Positions 45,396-53,680 of a stretch of DNA of 64,000 nt are shown piece by piece. The notes under the pieces are model-generated. The model was not told the DNA's origin and searched no databases. It saw nothing but the letters and a program-made list of their open reading frames with translations. Source of the stretch: Thalassospira sp. HF15 (GTDB lineage Bacteria > Pseudomonadota > Alphaproteobacteria > Rhodospirillales > Thalassospiraceae); assembly GCF_011806525.1 (NCBI RefSeq), contig NZ_JAAVKI010000004.1:310001-374000 (forward strand), given 5' to 3'. Both the position numbers and the translations under genes were made by a program. Each line of letters begins with the position of its first letter. Within the stretch, counting starts at the first letter, position 1.

Positions 45396-46115
45396 TCAGC
45401 CTTTCGGGTTCTCGGCGCTCCACCACAGATCGACGGGGACGTCAGTCTGTTGCAAGATTGCGCGAACTGGCATTTCTTCGATTTCCGTGCCGTTTTTCGC
45501 GGTCTCAAAGGTCGACCATTTGGACTGTCCGGTAATATGGATTGCAATATACCGGGCATTGAGGATGGCAGGTAAAGTCATGCTGATGCGCGGGACCGGT
45601 GATACGGTCGGGCGGGCAGCGGCGACCAGTTCGCCATGCTTGGGATAAAGCCCATTACTCAGGGCTTCCGGGGTTGAGGACGGGAAAAGCGATGCGGTAT
45701 GGCCGTCATCCCCCATCCCCAGAAATACGATATCAAGCGGCCAGTGCATTTCGGTGCGCAGACGGGAGCTTACGGTTTCGACCGCATCTTCCGGGCTGCT
45801 GTCAGATGTTTTCAGTGACACAAACCGCGCGTTCTGGGCTTCGTTGATAAACAGGTTATCGCGGACCAGCTTTTCATTGGACTGATCATCATCAAGCCCC
45901 ACCCAGCGGTCGTCACCAAGGGTCACAATCACCTTTGACCAGTCAAGGCGGGCCTTTGAGAGGGTCTGAAACAGCGGCTTGGGAAAGCGTCCACCGGCAA
46001 CAGCGATGCTGGCGTGGCCGCGGGTCGCAATGGCAAATTCCAGCCGATCAACGGTCTCCTTGACCATTGCCGCAAGCATTTCATCGCCGCTTTTAAATGT
46101 GCGTTCGTTTGTCAT
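45396..46115 (-). CDS. pgl: 6-phosphogluconolactonase
   Basis: Pgl (DevB type) hydrolyses 6-phosphogluconolactone to 6-phosphogluconate. The 239-residue product starts [20 protein letters not shown] and has the NagB/DevB-fold motifs [35 protein letters not shown] and [16 protein letters not shown]. It starts 74 bases after zwf and ends five bases before edd, completing the steps from glucose-6-phosphate. Confidence 0.96.
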   Translation of the reverse strand: MTNERTFKSGDEMLAAMVKETVDRLEFAIATRGHASIAVAGGRFPKPLFQTLSKARLDWSKVIVTLGDDRWVGLDDDQSNEKLVRDNLFINEAQNARFVSLKTSDSSPEDAVETVSSRLRTEMHWPLDIVFLGMGDDGHTASLFPSSTPEALSNGLYPKHGELVAAARPTVSPVPRISMTLPAILNARYIAIHITGQSKWSTFETAKNGTEIEEMPVRAILQQTDVPVDLWWSAENPKG

Positions 46116-46189
46116 GTCTTCTTCCCGAAGTTGGGATCATGGCGAGGTTGCGCAAGTCCCCGACGCATATGCATCGGGGATGCACAAAG

Positions 46190-47683
46190 CTAGAACCCGG
46201 CCTCTTCATTCCAGGTCCGGCCATCACGCTCGATCAATGCGATCGCAGCAGACGGGCCCCACGTTCCGGCGGTGTATCCCTTGGGCGTGACATGATTGTT
46301 TTGCCACGCATCCTGAATGGCATCGACCCACTGCCAGGCAATATCCTGTTCATCACGACGCACAAACAGGGTGTTGTTGCCATCAATCGCATCGAGCAAC
46401 AGACGCTCATAGGCATCCGGGCTTCGGCCCCCGAACGCCTCGGCAAACGAAAGATTCAAGGCTGTCGGGCGCAGACGCACAAGACCCGGCCCCGGGTTCT
46501 TGTTGTTGAGCACAAGATGGATACCGTCATCAGGCTGCAGGCGCAGGACCAGCTTGTTGGCCTGATAATTGGTCATGGATTTTGCCAGCGGGAAAATCTG
46601 ATGCGGAACATCGCGGAACTGGATGACGATTTCCGAATGGCGTTTGGGCAAACGTTTGCCCGTGCGCAAGTAGAACGGAACGCCAGACCAGCGCCAGTTA
46701 TCAAGCTCGGCCCGGATTGCGACAAAGGTTTCGGTGGTGCTGTCGGTATTGGCACCTTCCTCTTCGAGGTAACCCGGTACTTCCTTGCCGCCCACGGCCC
46801 CTTTGCGATATTGGCCGCGCACGGTGGAGCTATCGATATTGGAATCGTTGATCGGTTGAAGCGCCTTAAGCACCTTGACCTTTTCATCACGGACCGCGTC
46901 CTGATCAAGGACATAGGGCGGTTCCATCGCGACAAGGCACAGAAGCTGCAACATATGGTTCTGTACCATGTCGCGCATGGCGCCAGCATCGTCATAATAG
47001 GACCAGCGCCCTTCGACACCGACTTCCTCGCCCACCGTGATCTGAACGTGATCGATATGCGCACTGTTCCAGAGCGGCTCGAACATCGCATTGGCAAAGC
47101 GCAGAATCATCAGGTTCTGCACGGTTTCCTTGCCAAGATAGTGGTCGATACGGAAAATCTGGCGTTCTTCGAACACTTCACCGATCTGGCCGTTGATTTC
47201 ACGGCAGCTGTCCAGATCATGGCCCAGCGGCTTTTCAAGCACGACACGGGAGTTCGGCGTGACCAAGCCTGCCTTTTTAAGGTTAAAGGCCATGTCGGCA
47301 AACAGTGCCGGACTGGTGGAGAAATAAAACACGCGGTCGCGATCAGGCTGATCGGACAGCTTTTCATTCAGAACCTTGAAACCGGCCTCATCGCCCGCAG
47401 ATACCTGCACATAGGCGATGCGGCTGGCGAACTTCGTCCAGGTTTCAGCATCAAACTCGCCTTCGGGAATGAATTTCTTCCCGGCTTCTTGCAGTTTGGC
47501 CCGGAAATCTTCGTCGCTATGTTCGCTGCGCGATGCGCCAAAGATACGGGTTTCATCATCGAAACGCCCGGTGCGCTCCATTTCATACAGTGCGGGAAAA
47601 AGTTTGCGTAACGCCAGATCTCCGGTCCCACCGAAAATCACGATATCCGCGATACGATGCTTAAGCCTTTGCCTTTGTTTCAT
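46190..47683 (-). CDS. zwf: glucose-6-phosphate 1-dehydrogenase
   Basis: Zwf oxidises glucose-6-phosphate with NAD(P)+ and is the committed entry step of the operon. I start at 47683 (MKQRQRLKHRIADIVIFGG, 497 residues). The longer frame to 47899 is not supported. The nucleotide-binding GGTGDLALRKLFPAL motif is near residue 19, and the active-site RIDHYLGKETVQNL region is intact. It heads the five-gene operon. No hexR-type regulator gene is adjacent. Confidence 0.96.
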   Translation of the reverse strand: MKQRQRLKHRIADIVIFGGTGDLALRKLFPALYEMERTGRFDDETRIFGASRSEHSDEDFRAKLQEAGKKFIPEGEFDAETWTKFASRIAYVQVSAGDEAGFKVLNEKLSDQPDRDRVFYFSTSPALFADMAFNLKKAGLVTPNSRVVLEKPLGHDLDSCREINGQIGEVFEERQIFRIDHYLGKETVQNLMILRFANAMFEPLWNSAHIDHVQITVGEEVGVEGRWSYYDDAGAMRDMVQNHMLQLLCLVAMEPPYVLDQDAVRDEKVKVLKALQPINDSNIDSSTVRGQYRKGAVGGKEVPGYLEEEGANTDSTTETFVAIRAELDNWRWSGVPFYLRTGKRLPKRHSEIVIQFRDVPHQIFPLAKSMTNYQANKLVLRLQPDDGIHLVLNNKNPGPGLVRLRPTALNLSFAEAFGGRSPDAYERLLLDAIDGNNTLFVRRDEQDIAWQWVDAIQDAWQNNHVTPKGYTAGTWGPSAAIALIERDGRTWNEEAGF

Positions 47684-48419
47684 TATGCCCTTAGCCTTCC
47701 AACGTTTCCTTCCCGTCGCCAAGGTGGGACCCCGGATCTTGCGATCCTGGCAGACAATCGGGGCACGGCCGATGCCGTGATACAGAACCGGATTTTCCGA
47801 TCCTGTCTGCTTTTTGTCACCCGACAGGAATATGACACCCTGTCCATGACCGATATTCCGTCGCCAGATACCTGACAACCGGGCCGTGACGTCCGGCAAT
47901 GCTGTGTCCTGAGCAGCAAGGCTAATTTGTCATGGCCCTAACGCGCACTGTTACACGATCCATGGGGGCAAGACCACTGCGATCACGCGCGATAGAAGAC
48001 GTTTTACCGAAATCCGGTTTAACCGTAACAATTTGTTGCAAAATCACTGCAATTACAGCCGGATTTCCTGCATTTTAGGACAGTTGAAACATCGTGCAAC
48101 AATTTGATTCCAACGGCACAGATCCGCCTGCCGACAAAACAGTTCACAGTTTTGATAAAGCGCGCGCCTTTTGTTCGCAAACGGCGTCTCATTGGTATCA
48201 ATCAATGCCCGTTTCTTCTGTCCTCACCCAACCTCAACATGAAGAATAACTCAGTCAAATATGTGCAGACTCGCAAAGACTCGCAGATTTCCGGGATTTT
48301 TGATCACGTTCTCGGACTAGAATGCTGTTCGTGTTCCTGGTCCAGCTTAAAAGTGAGAACATTTGTAAACGTATTTAATTCGATAAATATCAATTACTTA
48401 CACTACATCACCCCCTTTT
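47684..48419. other. long non-coding gap between zwf and the SOS peptide gene
   Basis: No gene is supported in these 736 bases. The stretch divides the zwf leader (minus) from the SOS-controlled gene (plus). A nearly perfect 12-base inverted repeat is visible: CAATTTGTTGCA around 48030 and TGCAACAATTTG around 48095. Some other short repeats are AT-rich and unremarkable. It could hold operators for the zwf operon, but I recognise none for certain. Confidence 0.4.
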
Positions 48420-48455
48420 GTTCCAATTTTGTTCTTGCGAGAACAAAATCAGAAC
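48420..48455 (+). promoter_or_regulatory. two LexA (SOS) boxes
   Basis: GTTC-CAATTTT-GTTC at 48420-48434 and GAAC-AAAATCA-GAAC at 48441-48455 are each an exact match to the alphaproteobacterial LexA direct repeat GTTC-N7-GTTC, the second in reverse orientation. Together they form a long palindrome around TTGCGA, which is a plausible -35. Two full-consensus sites this close suggest tight, cooperative repression and strong induction after DNA damage. Confidence 0.85.
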
Positions 48456-48463
48456 AGTATGGT
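48435..48463 (+). promoter_or_regulatory. promoter of the SOS peptide gene
   Basis: TTGCGA (48435-48440), 17 bases, TATGGT (48458-48463). The -35 lies between the two LexA boxes and the second box fills the spacer, so bound LexA would exclude polymerase. Predicted start near 48470. Confidence 0.65.
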
Positions 48464-48492
48464 TTGTTCAGACAGATTGAGGAGGACAGACC

Positions 48493-48624
48493 ATGCTGAA
48501 ACTGATCGAAAACCCGACCCGCTTGAACGAGCTTTGCAGCACCGTTGCTGTTGTCGGTAGCACGGGATTTTTCCTGTTCGTGATCGGACTTGGCATGGCG
48601 CAAACCCTTCGTGGTCTGATCTGA
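48493..48624 (+). CDS. SOS-regulated 43-residue single-span membrane peptide
   Basis: A short open frame of 43 codons with GAGGAGG seven bases before its ATG. The peptide starts MLKLIENPTRLNELCSTV, then has one hydrophobic segment (about residues 17-36, with GFFLFVIGLGM) and a short basic tail (TLRGLI). It has no cleavable signal. It lies under two perfect LexA boxes. Caulobacter SidA, an SOS-induced division inhibitor, and E. coli TisB, an SOS-induced membrane toxin, are small single-span proteins of this kind. I see no sequence identity to either, so the function is open. Confidence 0.8.
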   Translation: MLKLIENPTRLNELCSTVAVVGSTGFFLFVIGLGMAQTLRGLI

Positions 48625-48698
48625 AAAATTCCCAACACACGTTATCTGTGTTTATGAGGCCCGGACCATAAGCCACCCAGCTTTTGTCCATCACGGGC

Positions 48699-48752
48699 GT
48701 CTGACCGGCAGGCAACCCCGCACCCAAACCCTGTCCCGCCTGTCGGTCAGAC
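48699..48752 (+). other. large hairpin in the 3' part of the SOS transcript
   Basis: GTCTGACCGGCAGGC pairs with GCCTGTCGGTCAGAC over 15 positions (one G-U pair) around a 24-base loop. No T-run follows, so it is an internal structure of the transcript between the 43-residue peptide and the terminator. It may stabilise the mRNA or be part of a 3'-derived RNA. Confidence 0.55.
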
Positions 48753-48824
48753 CTTCCCTACGCCCGGTCTTCCCCAACTGGCCTCATCGACCGCAATAAT
48801 GACTTCCGCATACTCCGCATACTG

Positions 48825-48858
48825 GCACCGCTATCTCCCCGATAGCGGTGCTTTTTTT
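48825..48858 (+). terminator. terminator of the SOS peptide transcript
   Basis: GCACCGCTATC pairs perfectly with GATAGCGGTGC around TCCCC and is followed by seven T. It ends a predicted transcript of about 390 bases that starts near 48470. Confidence 0.92.
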
Positions 48859-48967
48859 GCTTTAGGCATATCGGGACCAAGGCCCATGCAAACAGAAATG
48901 CGAGTCTTCGTCATATTTGGCAAACATGTTGCCATCGCCATATCTGATCGCGAATACCCAAAAACAT

Positions 48968-48984
48968 TTGTTGCAACGCAACAA
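48968..48984. promoter_or_regulatory. PhaR/PhbF-like operator
   Basis: TTGTTGC-AAC-GCAACAA is a perfect inverted repeat matching the published PhbF/PhaR pattern TG-N-TGC-N3-GCAA. It lies about 340 bases before the PHA depolymerase gene and is a good candidate for polymer-responsive control. Binding in this organism is inferred. Confidence 0.5.
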
Positions 48985-49282
48985 TTTACACCGCATTGCA
49001 AAATTTCACTCGACAAAACCGGATAATTTCGCTTGAATCAGGGTGAAAAAGGATAATTCGCCATTTCCTCATACTTTAAGGCTATTGCTTGTATACAGAA
49101 CTCAAGTAGGCTTTGAAGCAATAATTGGATTTCAGATCGCTGATCCCCAGATCTTGATCAATGGGCATCAGGTCGGCCAACGGCAAATGTTCGTCCAGAC
49201 CGGAATTCTGAAAAAAGCCAGACTTCGTGTGCAGGTGCGCTGCGCGCGAAAAGAAACTGGGTGAAATGCCGTAAACCAGGTT

Positions 49283-49310
49283 GGTGACCACACAATGTGT
49301 GTCGGTCACC
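49283..49310 (+). promoter_or_regulatory. leader hairpin before phaZ ribosome site
   Basis: GGTGACC pairs with GGTCACC, with an inner ACACA/TGTGT helix, and ends two bases before the GGGAG ribosome site of phaZ. It could influence translation initiation. Confidence 0.45.
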
Positions 49311-49325
49311 CGGGAGTGAGATTTA

Positions 49326-50615
49326 ATGCTGTATCACCTTTATGAATTGCAGCACGCCACAATAAGCCCGCTTCGCATGGCTGCTGATGCCAGCAAGAAG
49401 TGGCTGCGCAATCCGGCCAATCCGATGTCCTATACCCATCAGGGTCGGGCAGCGGCCGCGGCGTGTGACGTGTTCACGCATATTACCCATCGTTATGGCA
49501 AGCCGGAGTTTGATCTGGACAGTACGGTGATCAACGGCGAAACGGTGCCCATCACCGAAGAAATCGTCCACAGCGAAGCTTTTTGCAACCTGTTGCATTT
49601 CAAGCGCGAAACCGGTCATCTCAAAACCCAACCAGATGACCCGCGCCTGTTGATCGTCGCCCCGCTTTCGGGTCACTTTTCAACGCTTCTGCGCGGTACT
49701 GTCGAGGCACTCCTGCCCGATCACGACGTTTATATCACTGACTGGATTGATGCCCGTCTGGTGCCGGTCCATCTTGGTCATTTTGATCTTGATACCTATA
49801 TCGACTACATCATGCGTTTCCTGCGCAAGCTTGGCCCGAACACCCATATGATGGCTGTGTGCCAGCCATCTGTGCCGGTGGTTGCGGCGGCATCGCTGAT
49901 GGCAGACGGGAACGAAGCCTGCCAGCCGGCCTCGATGACCCTGATGGGTGGGCCGATTGATACCCGCGAAAACCCGACCGAGGTCAACAAGTTCGCCAAG
50001 CAGCACAGCCTTGACTGGTTTGAACAGCATGTGATTTCCCATGTTCCGTTGCCCCATGCTGGCGTGATGCGCCGTGTCTATCCGGGCTTTATGCAGCTTG
50101 CAGGCTTCATGAGCATGAACTGGGACCGCCACGTTTCGGCCCATCACGACATGTTCAATCACCTTGTCGAAGGTGACGGCGAAAGTGCCGATGCCAAGCG
50201 TCATTTCTATCAGGAATATCTGGCTGTCATGGATATGACGGCGGAATTCTATCTTCAGACGCTGAAGGTCGTGTTCCATGAACACAGCCTGCCGGAAGGC
50301 ACCATGCGCTGGCAAGGTGTGCCGGTTGATCCGTCAGCGATTACCAAGACCGCCCTTCTGACGGTCGAAGGCGAGCGCGATGACATTACCGGCATGGGAC
50401 AGACCCGGGCCGCGCACAAGCTTTGCACCAACCTGCCTGATAGCATGCGCATGCATCATTTGCAGCAGGGCGTTGGCCATTATGGCGTGTTTAACGGCCG
50501 TCGCTGGCGTGAACAGATCAGCCCGCGGATCAAGGAATTCATCCGCCGCCACGATCATGAGGGCAAAGGCGCACGCAGCGCCCCCAATGTCACGCATATC
50601 AACGCTGCCGAATAA
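49326..50615 (+). CDS. phaZ: intracellular polyhydroxyalkanoate depolymerase
   Basis: This enzyme degrades stored polyhydroxybutyrate granules in the cytoplasm. The 429-residue protein starts MLYHLYELQHATISPLR, typical of the PhaZ intracellular family, with no signal peptide. The nucleophile is a cysteine (C179, in AVCQPS), as in this family, and the other triad candidates are D352 or D353 in GERDDI and H385 in GVGHYGVF. A strong terminator follows, and a PhaR-like site lies upstream. Other PHA-synthesis genes are not in the window. Confidence 0.93.
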   Translation: MLYHLYELQHATISPLRMAADASKKWLRNPANPMSYTHQGRAAAAACDVFTHITHRYGKPEFDLDSTVINGETVPITEEIVHSEAFCNLLHFKRETGHLKTQPDDPRLLIVAPLSGHFSTLLRGTVEALLPDHDVYITDWIDARLVPVHLGHFDLDTYIDYIMRFLRKLGPNTHMMAVCQPSVPVVAAASLMADGNEACQPASMTLMGGPIDTRENPTEVNKFAKQHSLDWFEQHVISHVPLPHAGVMRRVYPGFMQLAGFMSMNWDRHVSAHHDMFNHLVEGDGESADAKRHFYQEYLAVMDMTAEFYLQTLKVVFHEHSLPEGTMRWQGVPVDPSAITKTALLTVEGERDDITGMGQTRAAHKLCTNLPDSMRMHHLQQGVGHYGVFNGRRWREQISPRIKEFIRRHDHEGKGARSAPNVTHINAAE

Positions 50616-50640
50616 CGCACGCAGTGATCAAAATTTAAAA

Positions 50641-50670
50641 GCCGCCTGTTTCAAAGCAGGCGGCTTTTTT
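50641..50670 (+). terminator. phaZ terminator
   Basis: GCCGCCTG pairs with CAGGCGGC around TTTCAAAG and is followed by six T, 25 bases after the phaZ stop. A-rich sequence upstream may let it also act on the convergent gene. Confidence 0.9.
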
Positions 50671-50692
50671 CCGTGCTCACATCTGCTTGTGA

Positions 50693-51076
50693 TCAAACAT
50701 ATTCCGGCTGCACATGGCCATTATTGACCGAGCCGCCATAGGTCCCATCGCCCAAAGCGTATTGTTTGACCGGCTTAAGGTTGGCAACAAGATGATCAAA
50801 CACATCCGACGCACTGGCCTTCCATGCACTGATGGCCCCAATGATCACCGGGTTTGCCGCGCCATCCAGCAAGGCAATCGCCGCATCGACATCACCATTG
50901 GTTACCGCATTCTGGCCATCGCGCAGCGGCAAATGCACGCCGATAACCTGACTACCCTTGATCCCCATCAGGCCGATACAGGATGTAAACTTTGTGAACA
51001 TAACCTTATCGGCCTTCGCCCATTGCCGTTCGGCAACGGCCTGATCGTCCTGGGCCTCGCTATAAGCAAACGCCAT
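50693..51076 (-). CDS. uncharacterised 127-residue protein with Cys-His pair
   Basis: I do not recognise this family with certainty. The protein is soluble, with no signal or membrane helix. A segment FTSCIGLMGIKGSQVIGVHLPL-type (C33 and H48) recalls the SC...H pattern of CheD and related glutamine deamidases, but no chemotaxis gene is near and the rest does not match. The C-terminus is Gly/Asn-rich (YGGSVNNGHVQ). It is convergent with phaZ and divergent from an SDR gene. Confidence 0.7.
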   Translation of the reverse strand: MAFAYSEAQDDQAVAERQWAKADKVMFTKFTSCIGLMGIKGSQVIGVHLPLRDGQNAVTNGDVDAAIALLDGAANPVIIGAISAWKASASDVFDHLVANLKPVKQYALGDGTYGGSVNNGHVQPEYV

Positions 51077-51200
51077 TTTCGATATCCTTTATGCTTGTGA
51101 AGGAAATAGCGTTCGACGACGTACCGCCCCAAGCACATGTGAACCGACCAACCCCCGAAGCCGTACCCAAAATATCCATCACAGAACCGGGCCGTACAGC

Positions 51201-51926
51201 ATGACCACCACACCGTTAGCATTCGATAGCTTCGCCCAAGATGGCCTTGCGGTGGTGTGCGGTGCGACCGGCGGGATCGGGCAGGCCTTTGTCACGCACC
51301 TTCGGGCAAGCGGTCGTTTTGCCGGGGTAATTGCCCTTTCACGTTCAACCAGCCCGGCGCTTGATTTTGATCGCCCAGACTCAATTGCGGAATGTGCCGA
51401 TTTCATCAAAACGCTGGGCGGTGAAGTACGCCTGATCATTGATGCGACCGGCTACCTGCATGATGAGGCGTTTCAGCCTGAAAAATCCCTGCGCCAGATT
51501 GACCCGGACTACATGGCCAAACAGTTTCACATCAATGCAATCGGGCCGGCCTTGTTGATGAAGCATTTCTGCCCATTGTTACCGCGATCTGGCAAATCGG
51601 TCTTTGCCACTTTATCTGCCAAGGTTGGCAGCATCGGTGATAATCGCATGGGTGGCTGGTATGGCTACCGCGCGGCCAAGGCAGCCCTTAATCAACTGGT
51701 GAAATGTAGTGCGATTGAAATCGGGCGCAACAAGCGTGATGCCGTCTGTGTTGCCCTGCATCCGGGTACGGTGGATACCGGCCTGTCTGGCCCGTTTGCC
51801 AAATCCGGCCTTCGGGTTCAAAGCCCCGAAGAAGCCACATCCAATATGCTCGCGGTTCTTGATCACCTGACAGCTGAGAACTCAGGCGGTTTTTATGCCT
51901 ATGACGGCAAAGCGCTGCCCTGGTAG
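51201..51926 (+). CDS. short-chain dehydrogenase/reductase
   Basis: A classical SDR of 241 residues, similar in layout to C-signal (CsgA-like) proteins. The cofactor motif GATGGIG is at residues 21-27, the catalytic serine is in TLSAKVGSI (S139), and the active pair is Y156 and K160 in YGYRAAKAAL. The C-terminus FYAYDGKALPW is typical of that subgroup. It is convergent with nudK, six bases apart. Substrate unknown. Confidence 0.9.
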   Translation: MTTTPLAFDSFAQDGLAVVCGATGGIGQAFVTHLRASGRFAGVIALSRSTSPALDFDRPDSIAECADFIKTLGGEVRLIIDATGYLHDEAFQPEKSLRQIDPDYMAKQFHINAIGPALLMKHFCPLLPRSGKSVFATLSAKVGSIGDNRMGGWYGYRAAKAALNQLVKCSAIEIGRNKRDAVCVALHPGTVDTGLSGPFAKSGLRVQSPEEATSNMLAVLDHLTAENSGGFYAYDGKALPW

Positions 51927-51932
51927 CAGACC

Positions 51933-52550
51933 CTATTTGCCAAACAGTCCGGTCAGAAGCGCGTGCTGCAACAGAATGACCGTCTTGGCATCGCGAATGC
52001 GACCGTCGCTGATCATTGGCAAGATGTCATCAAACGGGATTTCGAGAACATCAATATCCTCGCCTTCATGATGCAGGCCGCCGCCCTCGCCCGCGCGATG
52101 AGCACGTGTAACTTCCGCCACGAAGAGATGAAGGCGTTCGGTGACGGAACCCGGGCTCATGAACAGATCAAAGACCTGCACGGGCTTTCCAATCTTGTAG
52201 CCCGTTTCTTCCTCCACCTCGGCAATTACCGCTGACATCGGATCCCGATCATCAAGCACACCTGCGGGTACTTCGATCAACATGCCGTCTTCATTGCCAT
52301 TCACAAAGCTTGGCATCCGAAACTGCCTGGTCAGGATCACGTTGCGATCAGCCAGATTATAAAGCAACACGCCGGCACCATTGCCGCGATCATAAGCTTC
52401 GCGGGTTTGATTTTGCCATGCGCCATCCGTGCGCCTCAGGTCAAAACCGACACGATAAAGGCGATACCAGTTATCGGATAGACAATCGATGTCCTGCACC
52501 CTTACGTGATCCTGCTTGGGGATCGACCAGCCTTTGGGAAGATCGGACAT
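51933..52550 (-). CDS. nudK: Nudix hydrolase NudK, GDP-mannose type
   Basis: NudK hydrolyses GDP-mannose and related nucleotide sugars. The 205-residue protein matches E. coli NudK closely in order: DNWYRLYRVGFDLRRTDG, EAYDRGNGAGVLLYNL, TRQFRMPSFVNGNEDGMLIE, the Nudix segment (about residues 97-118, ending EVEEETGY) and LFMSPGSVTERLHLFVAE. The Nudix box differs slightly from consensus (AE in place of RE), as in other NudK proteins. It is 15 bases downstream of the alpha/beta hydrolase gene. Confidence 0.9.
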   Translation of the reverse strand: MSDLPKGWSIPKQDHVRVQDIDCLSDNWYRLYRVGFDLRRTDGAWQNQTREAYDRGNGAGVLLYNLADRNVILTRQFRMPSFVNGNEDGMLIEVPAGVLDDRDPMSAVIAEVEEETGYKIGKPVQVFDLFMSPGSVTERLHLFVAEVTRAHRAGEGGGLHHEGEDIDVLEIPFDDILPMISDGRIRDAKTVILLQHALLTGLFGK

Positions 52551-52565
52551 AATGGCGTTACCAGA

Positions 52566-53354
52566 TTAGCGTTTCAGGAACGCAGACAGCGTCAAAAGGA
52601 CTGCGTCGGGTTTTTCGGCATGCACCCAGTGACCAGCGCCCTTGATGCTGGTAAAGGCCGCCTTGGGAAACAACGCCTTGATATGATCGCGGTCCTTGGG
52701 ATCGACATAGTGCGAGTTGGCACCCGAAATAAACAGCACATCCCCATCATACTGATCGGCAAGCCCTTCTTGTGGCCAGCCGATGATATCATCGAGATGA
52801 TCGGCCATGGCATCGATATTGACCTGCCAGGACATCGCGCCACTTTCCTTGTCGGTCGTAACATTCTGGGCAAGGAACTGGCGAACGCCTTTTTCCGAAA
52901 CCCCGGATGCCAGGGCATCTTCGACTTCGGAGCGGCGCGAAATATTGGAAAAATCAACCGCGCGCATCGCTTCAATGTAATCACTGTAATCATGGTCATA
53001 GGAAACCGGGGCGATATCCACCACCACAAGATCGGCAACCAACCCGGCATTGGCAGAAAGTGCCAGCACCATGGATGCCTTGCCCCCCATGGAATGACCG
53101 ACCAGATGCACAGGCTTATCGGAAACATCACCGATCAGTTCGGCCAAATCCGCCGCCATGGCGAGATAGGTCATTTCCGCGTCCCAATCGGACCGTCCGT
53201 GATTGCGCAAATCAGCAGTGACAACATGATACTTTTCGGCCAGTCGGCGCGCAATCGCCGTCCAGTTGCGGGCCTGACCAAACAGGCCATGGACAATCAC
53301 GATGGTGCCGTTGTCGCGGTTTTCTTCGCCAAAGGCGTAATGGGCAAGCTTCAT
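52566..53354 (-). CDS. alpha/beta hydrolase, YbfF family
   Basis: An esterase-type alpha/beta hydrolase, 262 residues, starting MKLAHYAFGE at 53354. The oxyanion-hole VHGLFGQARNW and the nucleophile elbow GHSMG (S88) are clear, and the histidine lies in GAGHWVHAEKP near the C-terminus. NHGRSDWDAEMTY is the usual YbfF-family stretch. It is the first gene of a two-gene unit with nudK. Substrate is not predictable. Confidence 0.9.
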   Translation of the reverse strand: MKLAHYAFGEENRDNGTIVIVHGLFGQARNWTAIARRLAEKYHVVTADLRNHGRSDWDAEMTYLAMAADLAELIGDVSDKPVHLVGHSMGGKASMVLALSANAGLVADLVVVDIAPVSYDHDYSDYIEAMRAVDFSNISRRSEVEDALASGVSEKGVRQFLAQNVTTDKESGAMSWQVNIDAMADHLDDIIGWPQEGLADQYDGDVLFISGANSHYVDPKDRDHIKALFPKAAFTSIKGAGHWVHAEKPDAVLLTLSAFLKR

Positions 53355-53435
53355 AAGGACCAACTTCTGCGCAATTCAAACGGGGGTCGGTCCCCCTTAA
53401 TAGCGGTGCAAACTGCGAAGGTGAAGTGCGCAAAC

Positions 53436-53474
53436 AAAAACACCCCCACAACAACGAGATGTGGGGGCGTTTTT
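53436..53474 (-). terminator. terminator of the 53-residue gene
   Basis: TGTGGGGG pairs with CCCCCACA around a ten-base loop, and T-rich tracts flank both sides. It lies 45 bases after the small minus-strand gene ending at 53519. The A/T flanks suggest it can act on either strand. Confidence 0.8.
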
Positions 53475-53518
53475 AAGCGTACCGATTTAACGGTCGCAGG
53501 GTGTGGTTGGCAGCGCAA

Positions 53519-53680
53519 TTATGCGCCAGCAGCAACACCACCGTGTGGTTTGTTGTGGGCGCCAAACAGGGCACCAACTTTGCGAACCAGTGCGACAAGC
53601 ATGTTGCGCATGGCCTGTGCACGGAGGTGTTCAGCTTCGCGCTGCAGGGCAACCAGACCATAATCACGATACATTTTCAT
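53519..53680 (-). CDS. 53-residue small basic protein
   Basis: A short frame with GAGGAAA upstream of its start, starting MKMYRDYGLVALQREAEHLR. The middle is a likely amphipathic helix (RAQAMRNMLVALVRKVGALF), and the tail is glycine-rich. It resembles the helical region of many short DUF1127-like alphaproteobacterial proteins but lacks the DUF1127 motif itself. It has a strong terminator and a hairpin in its leader, which argue that the gene is real. Function unknown. Confidence 0.6.
   Translation of the reverse strand: MKMYRDYGLVALQREAEHLRAQAMRNMLVALVRKVGALFGAHNKPHGGVAAGA

Larger units (their letters stand above)
48859..49325. other. non-coding region upstream of phaZ
   Basis: The stretch between the SOS terminator and phaZ holds no convincing gene. 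Open frames at 49043-49264 (plus) and 49082-49309 (minus) overlap each other and lack ribosome sites. It carries the PhaR-like site (48968-48984) and a leader hairpin (49283-49310). Confidence 0.45.

Noticed and set aside
48420..48455. Palindrome alone read as a generic repressor site
   Set aside because: Both halves fit the exact LexA direct repeat with N7 spacing, so LexA is the simpler reading.
48799..49026. 75-codon frame downstream of the SOS peptide gene
   Set aside because: It starts before and reads through a perfect terminator, and has no ribosome-binding site.
49043..49309. Overlapping short frames upstream of phaZ on both strands
   Set aside because: They overlap each other, have no ribosome sites and lie in the regulatory gap.
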